A stretch of 52,173 nucleotides of DNA from Pseudomonas sp. UBA5706 (GTDB taxonomy: Bacteria > Pseudomonadota > Gammaproteobacteria > Pseudomonadales > Pseudomonadaceae). The position numbers were made by a program, and so were the translations under genes. The DNA lies in contig NZ_DIHC01000028.1 of the NCBI RefSeq assembly GCF_002419965.1, positions 175,462 through 227,634 of the forward strand, given 5' to 3'. Below the pieces are notes generated by a model. It was not told the origin of the DNA. It was given only the letters and a program-made list of their open reading frames with translations, and did no database searches. Positions within the stretch are counted from its first letter, which is position 1; each line of letters starts with the position of its first letter. Below, one piece after another: positions 33,318 to 42,007 of this stretch.

Positions 33318-34355
33318 ATGAAATTTTCGTTGTTCGTACACATGGAACGCTGGGACGAGTCAGTGAGCCACCGCCAGTTGTTCGAGGACCTGACCGAGTT
33401 GACGCTGATGGCCGAACAAGGCGGCTTTAGCACCGTGTGGATCGGCGAGCACCACGCCATGGAGTACACCATTTCCCCGAGCCCGATGCCGCTGCTCGCT
33501 TACCTGGCGGCGAAGACCACCACCATTCACCTGGGTGCAGGCACCATCATCGCGCCGTTCTGGCACCCGCTGCGAGTGGCCGGGGAATGTGCGTTGCTGG
33601 ACGTGATCAGCAATGGCCGCATGGAAGTCGGGCTGGCCCGTGGTGCCTATCAGGTCGAGTTCGATCGCATGGCCGGCGGCATGCCCGCTTCAGCCGGTGG
33701 CCAGGCCCTGCGCGAGATGGTCCCGGTGGTCAAGGCGCTGTGGCAAGGTGACTACGCCCACGACGGTGAGATCTGGAAATTTCCCACCTCCACCAGCGTG
33801 CCCAAACCGGTGAAGACTCCACCGATGTGGATCGCTGCCCGCGACCCGGATTCGCACAACTTTGCGGTCAAGAACGGCTGCAACGTGATGGTTACACCGC
33901 TGATGAAAGGCGACGAAGAAGTCGTCGATCTGAAAAACAAGTTCGAAGCTGCGCTGGCGAACAATCCTGACGTCCCGCGCCCGCAACTGATGGTCCTGCG
34001 GCACACTCACGTGCATGCGGATAATGACCCTGAAGGCTGGAAAGTCGGCGCCAGGGCGATCTCGAAGTTCTACCGCACGTTCGACGCCTGGTTCGGCAAC
34101 AAGACCACGCCGGTCAACGGCTTCCTCGCGCCAAGCCCGGAAGAGAAGTTCGCCGAGCGTCCCGAGTTCGCCCTGGAAAGCTTGCACAAGACCGCGATGA
34201 TCGGCACGCCGCAAGAGATCATTCCGCGCATCAAGTATTATCAGGAACTGGGCGTTGATGAATTCAGTTTCTGGTGCGACAACAGCCTGCCCCATGCCGA
34301 GAAGAAGAAATCCCTGGAGCTGTTTATCAAGCACGTGGTGCCAGCGTTTCGTTGA
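33318..34355 (+). CDS. LLM class flavin-dependent monooxygenase (TgnA-like)
   Basis: A 345-residue luciferase-like monooxygenase. The barrel starts MKFSLFVHMERWDE, and family blocks are FSTVWIGEHHAMEYTISPSP, HLGAGTIIAPFWHPLRVAGECALLDVISNGRMEVGLARGAY and GTPQEIIPRIKYYQELGVDEF. GAGGT precedes the ATG at 33318. It should use reduced FMN from the neighbouring reductase to insert oxygen into an aromatic N-heterocycle. With hydrolase, aldehyde dehydrogenase and reductase of the same operator group it closely matches TgnA, which opens the ring of trigonelline. A related pyridinium or pyridine substrate is possible. Confidence 0.85.
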   Translation: MKFSLFVHMERWDESVSHRQLFEDLTELTLMAEQGGFSTVWIGEHHAMEYTISPSPMPLLAYLAAKTTTIHLGAGTIIAPFWHPLRVAGECALLDVISNGRMEVGLARGAYQVEFDRMAGGMPASAGGQALREMVPVVKALWQGDYAHDGEIWKFPTSTSVPKPVKTPPMWIAARDPDSHNFAVKNGCNVMVTPLMKGDEEVVDLKNKFEAALANNPDVPRPQLMVLRHTHVHADNDPEGWKVGARAISKFYRTFDAWFGNKTTPVNGFLAPSPEEKFAERPEFALESLHKTAMIGTPQEIIPRIKYYQELGVDEFSFWCDNSLPHAEKKKSLELFIKHVVPAFR

Positions 34356-34371
34356 TCGATTCAGATTGCAG

Positions 34372-34397
34372 AGCCCGGTCAAAGACCGGGCTTTTTT
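34372..34397 (+). terminator. Rho-independent terminator after the monooxygenase
   Basis: AGCCCGGTC (34372-34380) and GACCGGGCT (34384-34392), 9-bp stem with a 3-base loop, then TTTTTT. Strong terminator closing the regulon. Confidence 0.88.
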
Positions 34398-34745
34398 GTG
34401 GCGAGCAGATTTACCTTGGTGAGAGCGGAGTTGCCAGTAAAAGTGACGATCATGAAGGTCATCAGCAAGCTCACAGAGGACGCTGCCGATGCCCCTGCGG
34501 GAGCGAATTTATTCGCGAGGGGGTTATTCAGACGCCAGAACACCTGCCGGCTGTACCATTTTTTTTGCGACCAATTGGCAACGTGCGTATGCCTGGCACC
34601 CGCTCGGTGACGTTCGAGCGGCTCTTGAGCGGTTGCTGGCGTGCGGCGCCCGTCTCAGCAGGGATCTGGGGCATTACGACGAGCAAGGGCTTGCATGAAC
34701 ACCGCGTAGGCGTGAGCGCGCGCACGCCTGTAACGATGTGTTGAG
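34398..34745. other. Gene-free stretch with a REP-like palindrome
   Basis: No coding sequence is convincing here. At 34491-34522 is GGGAGCGAATTTATTCGCGA-type sequence with the palindrome GCGAATTTATTCGC (34503-34516), the form of repetitive extragenic palindrome common in Pseudomonas. The remaining bases show nothing I can name; the plus-strand frame over it (34274-34744) runs out of the monooxygenase gene and has no coding character. Confidence 0.55.
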
Positions 34746-35546
34746 TCAACCGAACAACGCCTGAATCTGCGGGTAACCCAGTGAACTCTGGGTCACTGTC
34801 TCCGAGCGCCCATTTTCAAGGAAATCACGACCCAGCTGTTCGGCAAGGCCCAACACGCTCTGCGAGATACCGGACCCGGCACTCAGGCGGCGCACGCCCA
34901 GTTTCGCCAGTTCATCCGCCGCCGGCAGCCCTGCCCGTGCCAGCAGATTGATCGGCAGGCCGATGCCCTGAACGATGGTCCTGATTGCCTCCACCTCGAC
35001 CAGCGCTGCCACGAACAGCCCGTCGGCACCGGCTTGCTGATACAGCTGACCACGCTTCAAGGTTTCCTCCACGCGCAGCCCTTCGGCCACCAGACCTGCC
35101 AGGTAAACGTCGGTGCGAGCGTTGATGAACACCTCCAGCCCGCTGTTGGCCGCGCTGTTCTTGATCGCCTCGATCTTGCGTGCCAGCAGTTGCGGATCGT
35201 CCGAGCCGTCTTCCAGGTTGATGCCCACCGCGCCGACGTCCAGTACCCGCTTGACGTTTTCCGCGACCGTACGCGGATCGTCCGAATAGCCGTTTTCGAT
35301 GTCCACCGTCAGCGGCACCTTGATCAGCCGGGCGATGTTCGCGGCAGCGTCGACCGCCACCTCAATCGGAAACACCCGGCCATCGGCATAGCCCCGAGAC
35401 CATGCTACGCCTGCGCTGGTGGTCGCAATGGCGGTGGCGCCAAGGCTTTCGAACAGGCGCGCGCTGCCAGCATCCCAGGCATTGGGCAAGCGCAGAACGG
35501 TGGATTGGTGGTGCAGGTCGCGAAAGATCTTGGCAGAAGTAGGCAT
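34746..35546 (-). CDS. Isocitrate lyase/PEP mutase family protein
   Basis: A 266-residue TIM-barrel protein of the PEP mutase/isocitrate lyase superfamily. Signatures are LRLPNAWDAGSARLFESLGATAIATTSAG, the metal-site DIENGYSDDP, NLEDGSDD and INARTDVYL. It lacks the Cys-containing KKCGH loop of isocitrate lyase, so it resembles oxaloacetate hydrolase, phosphonomutase or carboxyvinyl-carboxyphosphonate mutase-type members instead. GGAGATGACA precedes the ATG at 35546, which is preferred over two ATGs just upstream. Single gene; the reaction is unknown. Confidence 0.85.
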   Translation of the reverse strand: MPTSAKIFRDLHHQSTVLRLPNAWDAGSARLFESLGATAIATTSAGVAWSRGYADGRVFPIEVAVDAAANIARLIKVPLTVDIENGYSDDPRTVAENVKRVLDVGAVGINLEDGSDDPQLLARKIEAIKNSAANSGLEVFINARTDVYLAGLVAEGLRVEETLKRGQLYQQAGADGLFVAALVEVEAIRTIVQGIGLPINLLARAGLPAADELAKLGVRRLSAGSGISQSVLGLAEQLGRDFLENGRSETVTQSSLGYPQIQALFG

Positions 35547-35685
35547 TGTCATCTCCATGTGGTTTTTTCGGAACTTGCTGTCATCACTCTGTCACCCTGC
35601 CAGGCAGCGGTGACTTGGATAACACCGCGACCGCTGGCAGCGCGGTGGCTACGGCGCATCCTGATGATCAGGTCCCGGCTGGAGT

Positions 35686-36225
35686 CTAGAACAGTGAGGC
35701 TTGGGCAGAGAGACCGGTTTGCCTGGTTTTTTTCGAAAGCGTGGGCATGCCGCCTTCCAGCGTCAACAGCAGCTGCTTGGCCGCCAGCCCGCCGGCAAAA
35801 CCGGTCAGCGCCCCAGAGCTGCCAATGACTCGATGACAGGGCGCGACGATGGAAATCGGGTTCTTGCCATTGGCTGCGCCCACTGCGCGCACCGCGGTCG
35901 GGTTGCCGATCTGGATGGCAATGTCCAGGTAGCTGCGGGTTTGTCCAAAGGGAATCGTCAGCAGCGCTTCCCAAACCTTCTTTTGGAACGGCGTGCCGTG
36001 AAAATCCAGAGGCAAATCAAAGCGATCACGAGCGCCGGCGAAATATTCCGCCAGTTGCTGCTCGGTCTGCTCGAGGATGTGGCTGCCCCGGTCTTCACTC
36101 ATCGCGCCAAGCAACACGCGGTTGGGCCGATCATTTTCCCAGAGGATGGCAGCCAGTGCCGACCCCTTGGCGATCAGTTTCAGTTGGCCCACCGGAGAGT
36201 CGATGAAGCGGTAAGTGAAGGTCAT
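35686..36225 (-). CDS. ogt: Methylated-DNA--protein-cysteine methyltransferase
   Basis: A 179-residue O6-alkylguanine-DNA alkyltransferase. The acceptor Cys is C130 in IVAPCHRVIG, with the DNA-binding helix segment TPFQKKVWEALLTIPFGQTRSY and the later GALTGFAGGLAAKQLLLTLE. AAGGAG precedes the ATG at 36225. It repairs O6-methylguanine by irreversible transfer of the methyl group to itself. It lies 85 bp after alkA on the same strand, a pairing that suggests a small alkylation-repair operon. No Ada-type regulatory domain is fused. Confidence 0.92.
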   Translation of the reverse strand: MTFTYRFIDSPVGQLKLIAKGSALAAILWENDRPNRVLLGAMSEDRGSHILEQTEQQLAEYFAGARDRFDLPLDFHGTPFQKKVWEALLTIPFGQTRSYLDIAIQIGNPTAVRAVGAANGKNPISIVAPCHRVIGSSGALTGFAGGLAAKQLLLTLEGGMPTLSKKTRQTGLSAQASLF

Positions 36226-36310
36226 GGGGAAGGCTCCTTGTCTTCGCGATGAGCCCATACTAACGGCCCTGAGATTTAGATCCAGCCGGTTCTTGTGTTC
36301 GAATTCGCGT

Positions 36311-37231
36311 CTACCCGCCCTTGGCCTTGCCCGCCACGTCAGCGGCCGAGTTCCAGATATGCATGGCGGCATAGGCGCGCCAAGGTTTCCAGGCTTGCGC
36401 GCGCACCTGGTGCAATGCCAGACGCGTGAGGCTCGGGTCCTGCAAGGTCATCAGGTTCATCAGCACCAGGTCCGATCCGGGCCAGGCATCCGGGTCGCGC
36501 CAGGCACGCATGGCGATGTATTCGACCGTCCAGGGGCCAATGCCGGGCATGGCCAATAACTGACGGCGCAGCTCAGCCACATCGCCTTGACTGACATGTG
36601 TTGAAATTTCCCCACTGGCCACAGCCGCCGCCACGCGTTGCAGGGTTTCCACCCGCCTGCCGGGCATGCCGATCTTGTCCAGATCGACCCGCGCCAGCGC
36701 ATCGGGGGTAGGAAAGCGCCAACCCAATTGATCGAACGGACTGTCGGGAACCTGAACCCCGGCCCGCTGCACCAACCGGCCGACGATGGTAGTGGCGCCC
36801 TTCACACTCACCTGCTGGCCGACGATGGTGCGCACCATCAACTCGAATCCCGAGAACGACCCGGGCACCCGCAGCCCGGGACGCCGCTGCACCAGCGATG
36901 CCAGCCAGGGATCAGTGGACAGGCAAGCATCGATCTCATCCGGCACGGCGTACAGATCGAACATATGCGAAATCGGGTCGACCAGATCATCGATATGCCG
37001 GCTGACCTCGCCATGCACCGTGGCGATCAAATGATCGCCCTGCGGCGCCATCACCACCGACAGGATGCCCAGGCTGCCCTTGAACTCGATATTGCGCCTA
37101 TACGCCCCGTCGATCACTGTCTCGACGCCCGCCGTCATGCGCGCCGCGAAAAAATCGAGCATGCGCTGCCAGTCGAAGGGGGGATTGAAGGGTAGAAGAC
37201 GTGTGGCCTGCAGGGGGGTGGTTTGTGGCAT
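36311..37231 (-). CDS. alkA: DNA-3-methyladenine glycosylase II (AlkA type)
   Basis: A 306-residue HhH-GPD DNA glycosylase. The first 100 residues form the AlkA-type N-terminal domain (LPFNPPFDWQRMLDFFAARMTAGVE), and the catalytic part holds the helix-hairpin-helix LLAMPGIGPWTVEYIAMRAW with the catalytic D254 (DAWPGSDLVL). It removes alkylated purines from DNA. No strong ribosome site is visible before 37231. In some bacteria this domain pair follows an Ada regulatory module; here it is free. Confidence 0.92.
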   Translation of the reverse strand: MPQTTPLQATRLLPFNPPFDWQRMLDFFAARMTAGVETVIDGAYRRNIEFKGSLGILSVVMAPQGDHLIATVHGEVSRHIDDLVDPISHMFDLYAVPDEIDACLSTDPWLASLVQRRPGLRVPGSFSGFELMVRTIVGQQVSVKGATTIVGRLVQRAGVQVPDSPFDQLGWRFPTPDALARVDLDKIGMPGRRVETLQRVAAAVASGEISTHVSQGDVAELRRQLLAMPGIGPWTVEYIAMRAWRDPDAWPGSDLVLMNLMTLQDPSLTRLALHQVRAQAWKPWRAYAAMHIWNSAADVAGKAKGG

Positions 37232-37447
37232 GGGCTAGCTTCGGCAGCGATCGGATAGGCTGCACGCTAGCGCAGTTGCCGGATCAATACAAAAGTCATT
37301 GGGCACGCGGGTGGCTGCGTAAGATGCTCGGAAAGCAGACCGGTTATATCGGTGCCATCAGCCGCATCGCCTTCGCTGCTGCCTTGAACCGCGACTTATG
37401 CAATCGTCAGTCTGCCAAGGCGGGCCATTGTGCGCGTGCGCGCCGGG

Positions 37448-38128
37448 TCATGTCGGACATCCCACCGCGCCGTCGTTCAGGTTCTGTTTGTAGTTCTCGT
37501 ATTGCAGCGTGGCCTTGCCGTTGTTCCACTTAAGCGTCAGCACCAATACCGAATCGAAGTCGTCGCCCATCCAGTCCTTGACCAGCTTGAGATCCTCACC
37601 GGAGGCCTCTTCAGCGACCTTGTTGATCAGCTCTGGCAGGTAACCGTGGGACCAGGCAGTGTAGATGGTGGCGTCGTGGTACTTGTCGCGTATCAGCTCG
37701 TCGGCCAGGTCGCTGGTGTCGTTGGCGGCGAAATCGATGTTGATCGGCAGGCCGAGTTTGATCGCGCTCGGGCCGACGGTCATCAAGGGCCTCAGATAGC
37801 TGTACGACTGATCGCCGTCGCCTTCCTCCACATGACGGCTTGGGTTGGCGGCGAAGATGAAGTCAGCCTTGCCGAAGGTCTGGGGCAGGACGGTAGACAG
37901 GTCGATCGCGCGGTTCAGGCCCTGACAGTTCAGCTGTCCCAGGCCCGGATCAGGCTTCTCGGCGTGACGCAGGAAGACCAGAGTCTGCGTACCGTTCTTG
38001 GGATCTGCGTGAACCGACCTGCCGACGCTGAACCAGAACAGCGCAGAGCAGATCAGCAGCATGGGCAGGAGGAAATAGGCGACACGCTGCAGAGTAGAAG
38101 AGCAAGCAGGTGGTTTGAAAAAGGTCAT
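37448..38128 (-). CDS. Membrane-anchored histidine phosphatase family protein
   Basis: A 226-residue protein with one membrane anchor at about residues 15-36 (VAYFLLPMLLICSALFWFSVG), so the rest is probably periplasmic. TLVFLRHAEKPDPG carries the phospho-accepting RH motif of the histidine phosphatase superfamily, and a second His occurs in YTAWSHGYLPEL. Unlike the common form the motif is RHAEK instead of RHG. Start 38128 was chosen because the anchor then lies at the N terminus. Single gene; the substrate is unknown. Confidence 0.75.
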   Translation of the reverse strand: MTFFKPPACSSTLQRVAYFLLPMLLICSALFWFSVGRSVHADPKNGTQTLVFLRHAEKPDPGLGQLNCQGLNRAIDLSTVLPQTFGKADFIFAANPSRHVEEGDGDQSYSYLRPLMTVGPSAIKLGLPINIDFAANDTSDLADELIRDKYHDATIYTAWSHGYLPELINKVAEEASGEDLKLVKDWMGDDFDSVLVLTLKWNNGKATLQYENYKQNLNDGAVGCPT

Positions 38129-38339
38129 GATGGCCCGGGTTCTGATGGTGCGTGAGGGGCGTACTGCCCTGTGCAACGTCCCTGTGAACTGGCATTTCGC
38201 TAGCGGGTGCAGCGTAGCGAAGCATTATGTCCGTATGAAGAATGACCATCAGATGTGAAGTTGCCTCAGAGGTTGCATGCAACCTGCTGATTTAGCGGAT
38301 TAATCGCCCAACGGTATGTAAGCGAATGTGTCAAAGCCA

Positions 38340-39476
38340 CTAGGCAGTGACCTCGGGCGCCTTGTACCGGCTGCACACCAAGGCGCTGACGACCACCGCG
38401 ATACCGGCCAGGCTGTAAACCCAGGATGGCGACGCAATGGGCAGCAGCACCCCGGCCAGCAAAGGGCCTACGCCGGCGCCGACATCACGCCAGACGGCAT
38501 TGCCCGCCAGCGCCTGAACCCGCCCCACCCCCGGATTGCGCTCAGCGACAAGGGTCGTCACCAGCGGCAGCTGCAGCGCGCGCAAAATCAGGACCCCGCC
38601 TGCGCCGACGATCAGCCAGTGGAAACCGAATGCGGTGAGGGCCAGCGTGGTCAGCGCCGAAAACAGCACAAGCATGCGCACCGCGCCGTAGCTGGCGGCA
38701 GCACGCCCGCCCAACGGGCTGAGGAGCATTTCCGACACGTAACGCAGCGCCAGCAGTACACCGGCGATGAACACCGCGTTGCCGCCGAGCACCGATTGCG
38801 CTTGCAACGACAGACCGAAAATGAACAGCCCGTCCAGCGCAACACCTTCGATGAAAGACCACATGGCGACACTGTCCGGCGCCTTGAAACGGCGTCCGTT
38901 ATCACTCGGCATGGCATGGGGAATGGCGGGCAAGCCCTTGGCGATCAGCAGCCCGAGCAGCGAGCAGCAGGCCAGGATCAGGAAGATCATACGCGGCCCG
39001 AAGTGCAGGCTGACCAACGCCCCGAGCGGCAATGCCAGCATCGGTCCGACTGCGATGATCGCCCGGGAGGTGCCCGATCTGCGGGCTGCACCCCCAGCTT
39101 CAGAAGTCGCCAGCGCCTGAGTCGACAGGTTCAGCGCGGCATAACTGAGCCCCCAGCCCAGCCGCAGGATCAGTAACCACCAGAAGCCCGAGATGAAGGA
39201 ATTACCCAATGCGCAGATCATCGACACGGCCGCCGCCAGCATCACCGCCGCCCTGTCACCGCGACTCGCGTAGAAGCGCACCACGTAGCTGTAACCAAAA
39301 ATGCGCACCAGTCGGTTGGCCGCCAGCAGCACCCCGGCCTCGGCGAGGCTGATGCCAAAAGCATCGGCGTTCATTGGCAAGAGCAGGTAAAGCAGGACAT
39401 CGCTTGGCAGGCAAAGGCTGAGCACGGTCGCCGAACGGCGGGAAGCTGAATCGGCATCTTGGACAGTGGCGGACAT
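38340..39476 (-). CDS. MFS transporter
   Basis: A 378-residue major facilitator protein with about eleven to twelve hydrophobic segments (LCLPSDVLLYLLLPMN, AVMLAAAVSMICALGNSFI, FWWLLILRLGWGLSYAALNL, MIFLILACCSLLGLLIAKG and so on). The loop between segments 2 and 3 reads VVRFYASRGDRAAV, the usual MFS motif place. Residues upstream of MSATVQDADS look non-coding, so the start is put at 39476. It is divergent from the SsuA-like ABC genes. Solute unknown. Confidence 0.85.
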   Translation of the reverse strand: MSATVQDADSASRRSATVLSLCLPSDVLLYLLLPMNADAFGISLAEAGVLLAANRLVRIFGYSYVVRFYASRGDRAAVMLAAAVSMICALGNSFISGFWWLLILRLGWGLSYAALNLSTQALATSEAGGAARRSGTSRAIIAVGPMLALPLGALVSLHFGPRMIFLILACCSLLGLLIAKGLPAIPHAMPSDNGRRFKAPDSVAMWSFIEGVALDGLFIFGLSLQAQSVLGGNAVFIAGVLLALRYVSEMLLSPLGGRAAASYGAVRMLVLFSALTTLALTAFGFHWLIVGAGGVLILRALQLPLVTTLVAERNPGVGRVQALAGNAVWRDVGAGVGPLLAGVLLPIASPSWVYSLAGIAVVVSALVCSRYKAPEVTA

Positions 39477-39842
39477 GCGCAGGCAATTCCTGTAACAAAA
39501 ATGAAAGATGCAGGATGCAGATGGCGGGTGCCGCTGACAACTGTTTTGATACCGCTTCGCCGGTCTCCATGTCTGCACACAAAGCGGCGCCTGCTCTGCG
39601 CTGTCAGGCAAGCATTCGCACGCCCGAGCCCTGCTGTTTGCTGCGCAACAGCGATTCAGCAGAACGTTGTCCAGGCAACTTCTGCAACACCGTTACTCCC
39701 CCCGTGAAGTCACTCGATCAGCCATGAAACCGCTCATGGCACAGAGCCTGCATTATTCCATTTACGCAGGCTTACTCCCGATGACTGCAAATTTCGACAT
39801 AAGCAGCCCCGTGCAGCTTTCGCCTCTTGAATGGACTTGATC
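39477..39842. other. Divergent intergenic stretch with a short leader-like ORF
   Basis: Between the MFS gene and the SsuA-like gene. The only item of note is a 19-codon ORF, ATG at 39781 to TGA at 39840, coding MTANFDISSPVQLSPLEWT and ending two bases before the SsuA-like start. It could be a leader peptide, but it has no clear ribosome site. No operator is recognised. Confidence 0.35.
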
Positions 39843-40829
39843 ATGACCGCGTTCCCTCGCCTGCTCACCTCGTTGAAATGCCTCGCCGGGGCACTTGCCC
39901 TGACGCTGCAACCGTTTGCCCAGGCTGCCGAAGCGCCGCCGACCGAAATCCATCTGGACTATGCCTATTACTCGCCGGTGAGCCTGGTGCTCAAGCATTT
40001 CGGCTGGCTGGAGAAAGCCCTCCCGGATACAAAAGTCAGCTGGGTCTTCAGCCAGGGCAGTAACCGCTCGCTGGAATACCTAAACAGCGCAGGCGTCGAT
40101 TTCGCTTCCTCGGCCAGCTTGTCTGCGGTACTGGCGCGTGCCAATGGCAGCCCGATCAAATCGGTCTACGTCTACAGCCGGGCCGAATGGACCGCGCTGG
40201 TGGTGCGCAAGGACTCGACGCTGAAAACCGTCGCCGACCTTAAAGGCAAGAAAATCGCTGCCACCAAAGGCACCGACCCTTATCTGTTTACCCTGCGCGC
40301 GCTCCAACAGGCCAAGCTGACCAAGGACGACGTCGAGCTGCTGCACCTGCAACATTCCGACGGCCGTATCGCGCTGGAAAAAGGTGATGTCGATGCCTGG
40401 GCCGGTCTTGATCCGCACATGGCCGCCAGTGAGATCCAGGCCGGTTCGCGCCTGCTGTATCGCAATAAGGACTTCAATAGCTACGGCGTAGTCAGCGTGA
40501 CCGAGCGTTATGCCAAGGAACACCCGGATGCAATCAAGACGGTGATCGGCGCCTATGAAAAAGCCCGTCAGTGGTCGCTGAAAAACCCCGAGGAGTTCGC
40601 GCAACTGCTGGCCACTGAATCAGGCCTGCCGCTGGACGTTGCCAAACTGCAACTGACCCGGACCGACCTCAGCAGCCCGCAACTGACGGACCAAGATGTA
40701 ACGGCGTCCAAGGCCGCAGCGCCGATTCTGGTCTCCGAAGAACTGGTGCGCAAAGGCACGAATGTGGATCAGGTCATCGACCAGTTGATTGATCCTGCCT
40801 TCGGTAAAGCAGTCATCGGCACGCCATGA
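39843..40829 (+). CDS. ABC transporter substrate-binding protein (aliphatic sulfonate SsuA/TauA type)
   Basis: A 328-residue periplasmic binding protein. Residues 1-29 form a signal peptide (LLTSLKCLAGALALTLQPFAQAAEA). The mature chain has the SsuA/NMT1-like pattern IHLDYAYYSPVSLVLKHFGWLEK, VDFASSASLSAVLARANG, VADLKGKKIAATKGTDPYLFTLRAL and DVDAWAGLDPHMAA. The start follows a short ORF at 39781. It is joined to the permease by an ATGA overlap. Sulfonates, taurine, nitrate or pyrimidine precursors are ligands of this family, so the true solute is open. Confidence 0.83.
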   Translation: MTAFPRLLTSLKCLAGALALTLQPFAQAAEAPPTEIHLDYAYYSPVSLVLKHFGWLEKALPDTKVSWVFSQGSNRSLEYLNSAGVDFASSASLSAVLARANGSPIKSVYVYSRAEWTALVVRKDSTLKTVADLKGKKIAATKGTDPYLFTLRALQQAKLTKDDVELLHLQHSDGRIALEKGDVDAWAGLDPHMAASEIQAGSRLLYRNKDFNSYGVVSVTERYAKEHPDAIKTVIGAYEKARQWSLKNPEEFAQLLATESGLPLDVAKLQLTRTDLSSPQLTDQDVTASKAAAPILVSEELVRKGTNVDQVIDQLIDPAFGKAVIGTP

Positions 40830-41659
40830 GCAACTCCAGTGCCCAACCGCTGCAATCCGAAAAGGCCGCAACGTCGGCGCGGCCTGCGGCACCTCCTCGC
40901 TGGCGCATAAGGCTTAAGGGGCTGGCGGTGCCGGTGGCGATCCTGCTGTTGCTGGAAATCCTCGTACGCATCGGTTGGGTGCAGTCCTATCAGATGCCCG
41001 CGCCCAGCGAGATCTTTTCAACGCTGACGGACCTGGCCAATGGCGCGCTGTGGAAACACATCAGCGCCAGTGTGCTGCGAGTGCTGAGCGGCTTTGCCAT
41101 CGGTGCGAGCCTGGCGCTGCTGTTTGCTGCATGGGTGGGGCTCAGTCGCGGGGCCGAAGCCTATCTGGAGCCAACGTTCGCCGGCCTACGCTCGATCCCG
41201 AGCCTGGCCTGGGTGCCTTTGTTGCTGCTGTGGCTAGGCATTGGCGAGACTTCGAAGATCGTGTTGATCGCCATCGGCGCATTCTTTCCCGTCTATCTGA
41301 ACGGCGTCGCAGCCATTCGCGGTATCGATCGCAAGCTGGTCGAAGTCGGCAGGATGTATCGCTTCAGCCAACGGCAGATGGTCGTGCACTTGTTCCTGCC
41401 CGCCGCCCTGCCCGGCCTGTTCACCGGGTTGCGCTCGGGATTGAGCCTGGCATGGATGTTTCTGGTGGCCGCCGAGCTGATCGCCGCCACCAAGGGGCTT
41501 GGCTATCTGCTCAGCGACGGGCGTGAGACGTCGCGCCCGGACATCGTGCTGGCCGCCATCATCGTCCTCGCGCTTCTGGGCAAACTCAGCGATGGCGTAC
41601 TGGCAATGCTGGAAAGGCGCTTGCTGGCCTGGCGGGATACGTTCAAGGGTCAAGGCTGA
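40826..41659 (+). CDS. ABC transporter permease (SsuC/TauC type)
   Basis: A 277-residue permease with about six membrane segments and the EAA loop LVEVGRMYRFSQRQMVVHLFLPAALPGLFTGLRSGL. The start of the transmembrane core, LAVPVAILLLLEILVRIGWVQSYQMPAPSEIF, is typical of the SsuC family. It is translationally coupled to the binding-protein gene. No ATPase gene follows; the next 348 bp are gene-free, so the complex must borrow an ATPase from elsewhere or is incomplete. Confidence 0.87.
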   Translation: MSNSSAQPLQSEKAATSARPAAPPRWRIRLKGLAVPVAILLLLEILVRIGWVQSYQMPAPSEIFSTLTDLANGALWKHISASVLRVLSGFAIGASLALLFAAWVGLSRGAEAYLEPTFAGLRSIPSLAWVPLLLLWLGIGETSKIVLIAIGAFFPVYLNGVAAIRGIDRKLVEVGRMYRFSQRQMVVHLFLPAALPGLFTGLRSGLSLAWMFLVAAELIAATKGLGYLLSDGRETSRPDIVLAAIIVLALLGKLSDGVLAMLERRLLAWRDTFKGQG

Positions 41660-41936
41660 CCGGAGCCTGATCAACCCTGTGCAACGTTCGGGCAGCCGTG
41701 AGAGTTCGCCCTGTCAGCAATCTGTCGCCAGGCAGCACATCCGGTATCGGCCACGGTGCCTGGTTTTTACTGCCGGTCCCGGCAGGTCGTCGGCAAGATG
41801 AGGCGTCAGCCCGGCAGCGGCTGTGGCCTTCGCCCAGAATCAAAAGCAGATCGCGTCAAGCAACTGCTGATGGCATCAGCCCCAATATCACCTTTCATCC
41901 CATCCCGAGTTGACGACGTTCACGCTTTGGTGTTTC
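41660..41936. other. Gene-free stretch after the SsuC-like gene
   Basis: All six frames were looked at for a remnant of an ABC ATPase (Walker A, LSGGQ, DEP). None was seen, and the small frames present have no coding character. It ends at the PtxS operator at 41937. Confidence 0.5.
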
Positions 41937-41952
41937 CTGAAACCGGTTTCAG
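41937..41952. promoter_or_regulatory. PtxS operator 1 (ptxS autoregulation)
   Basis: CTGAAACCGGTTTCAG, perfect 16-bp palindrome 56 bp before ptxS. TGAAACCGGTTTCA is the known PtxS-binding palindrome in Pseudomonas, so ptxS should repress itself until 2-ketogluconate binds. Confidence 0.85.
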
Positions 41953-42007
41953 AGCCTCATAGGCTCTTCGAAAAAAGCCTGCTGATAAATCCAATAAGGT
42001 TCAGGCC

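Noticed and set aside
34746..35546. Isocitrate lyase or methylisocitrate lyase
   Set aside because: The Cys-containing KKCGH loop of lyases is missing and the chain is shorter, so only the superfamily name is given.
41660..41936. Remnant ABC ATPase gene behind the SsuC-like permease
   Set aside because: No Walker A, signature or Walker B motif could be found in any frame.
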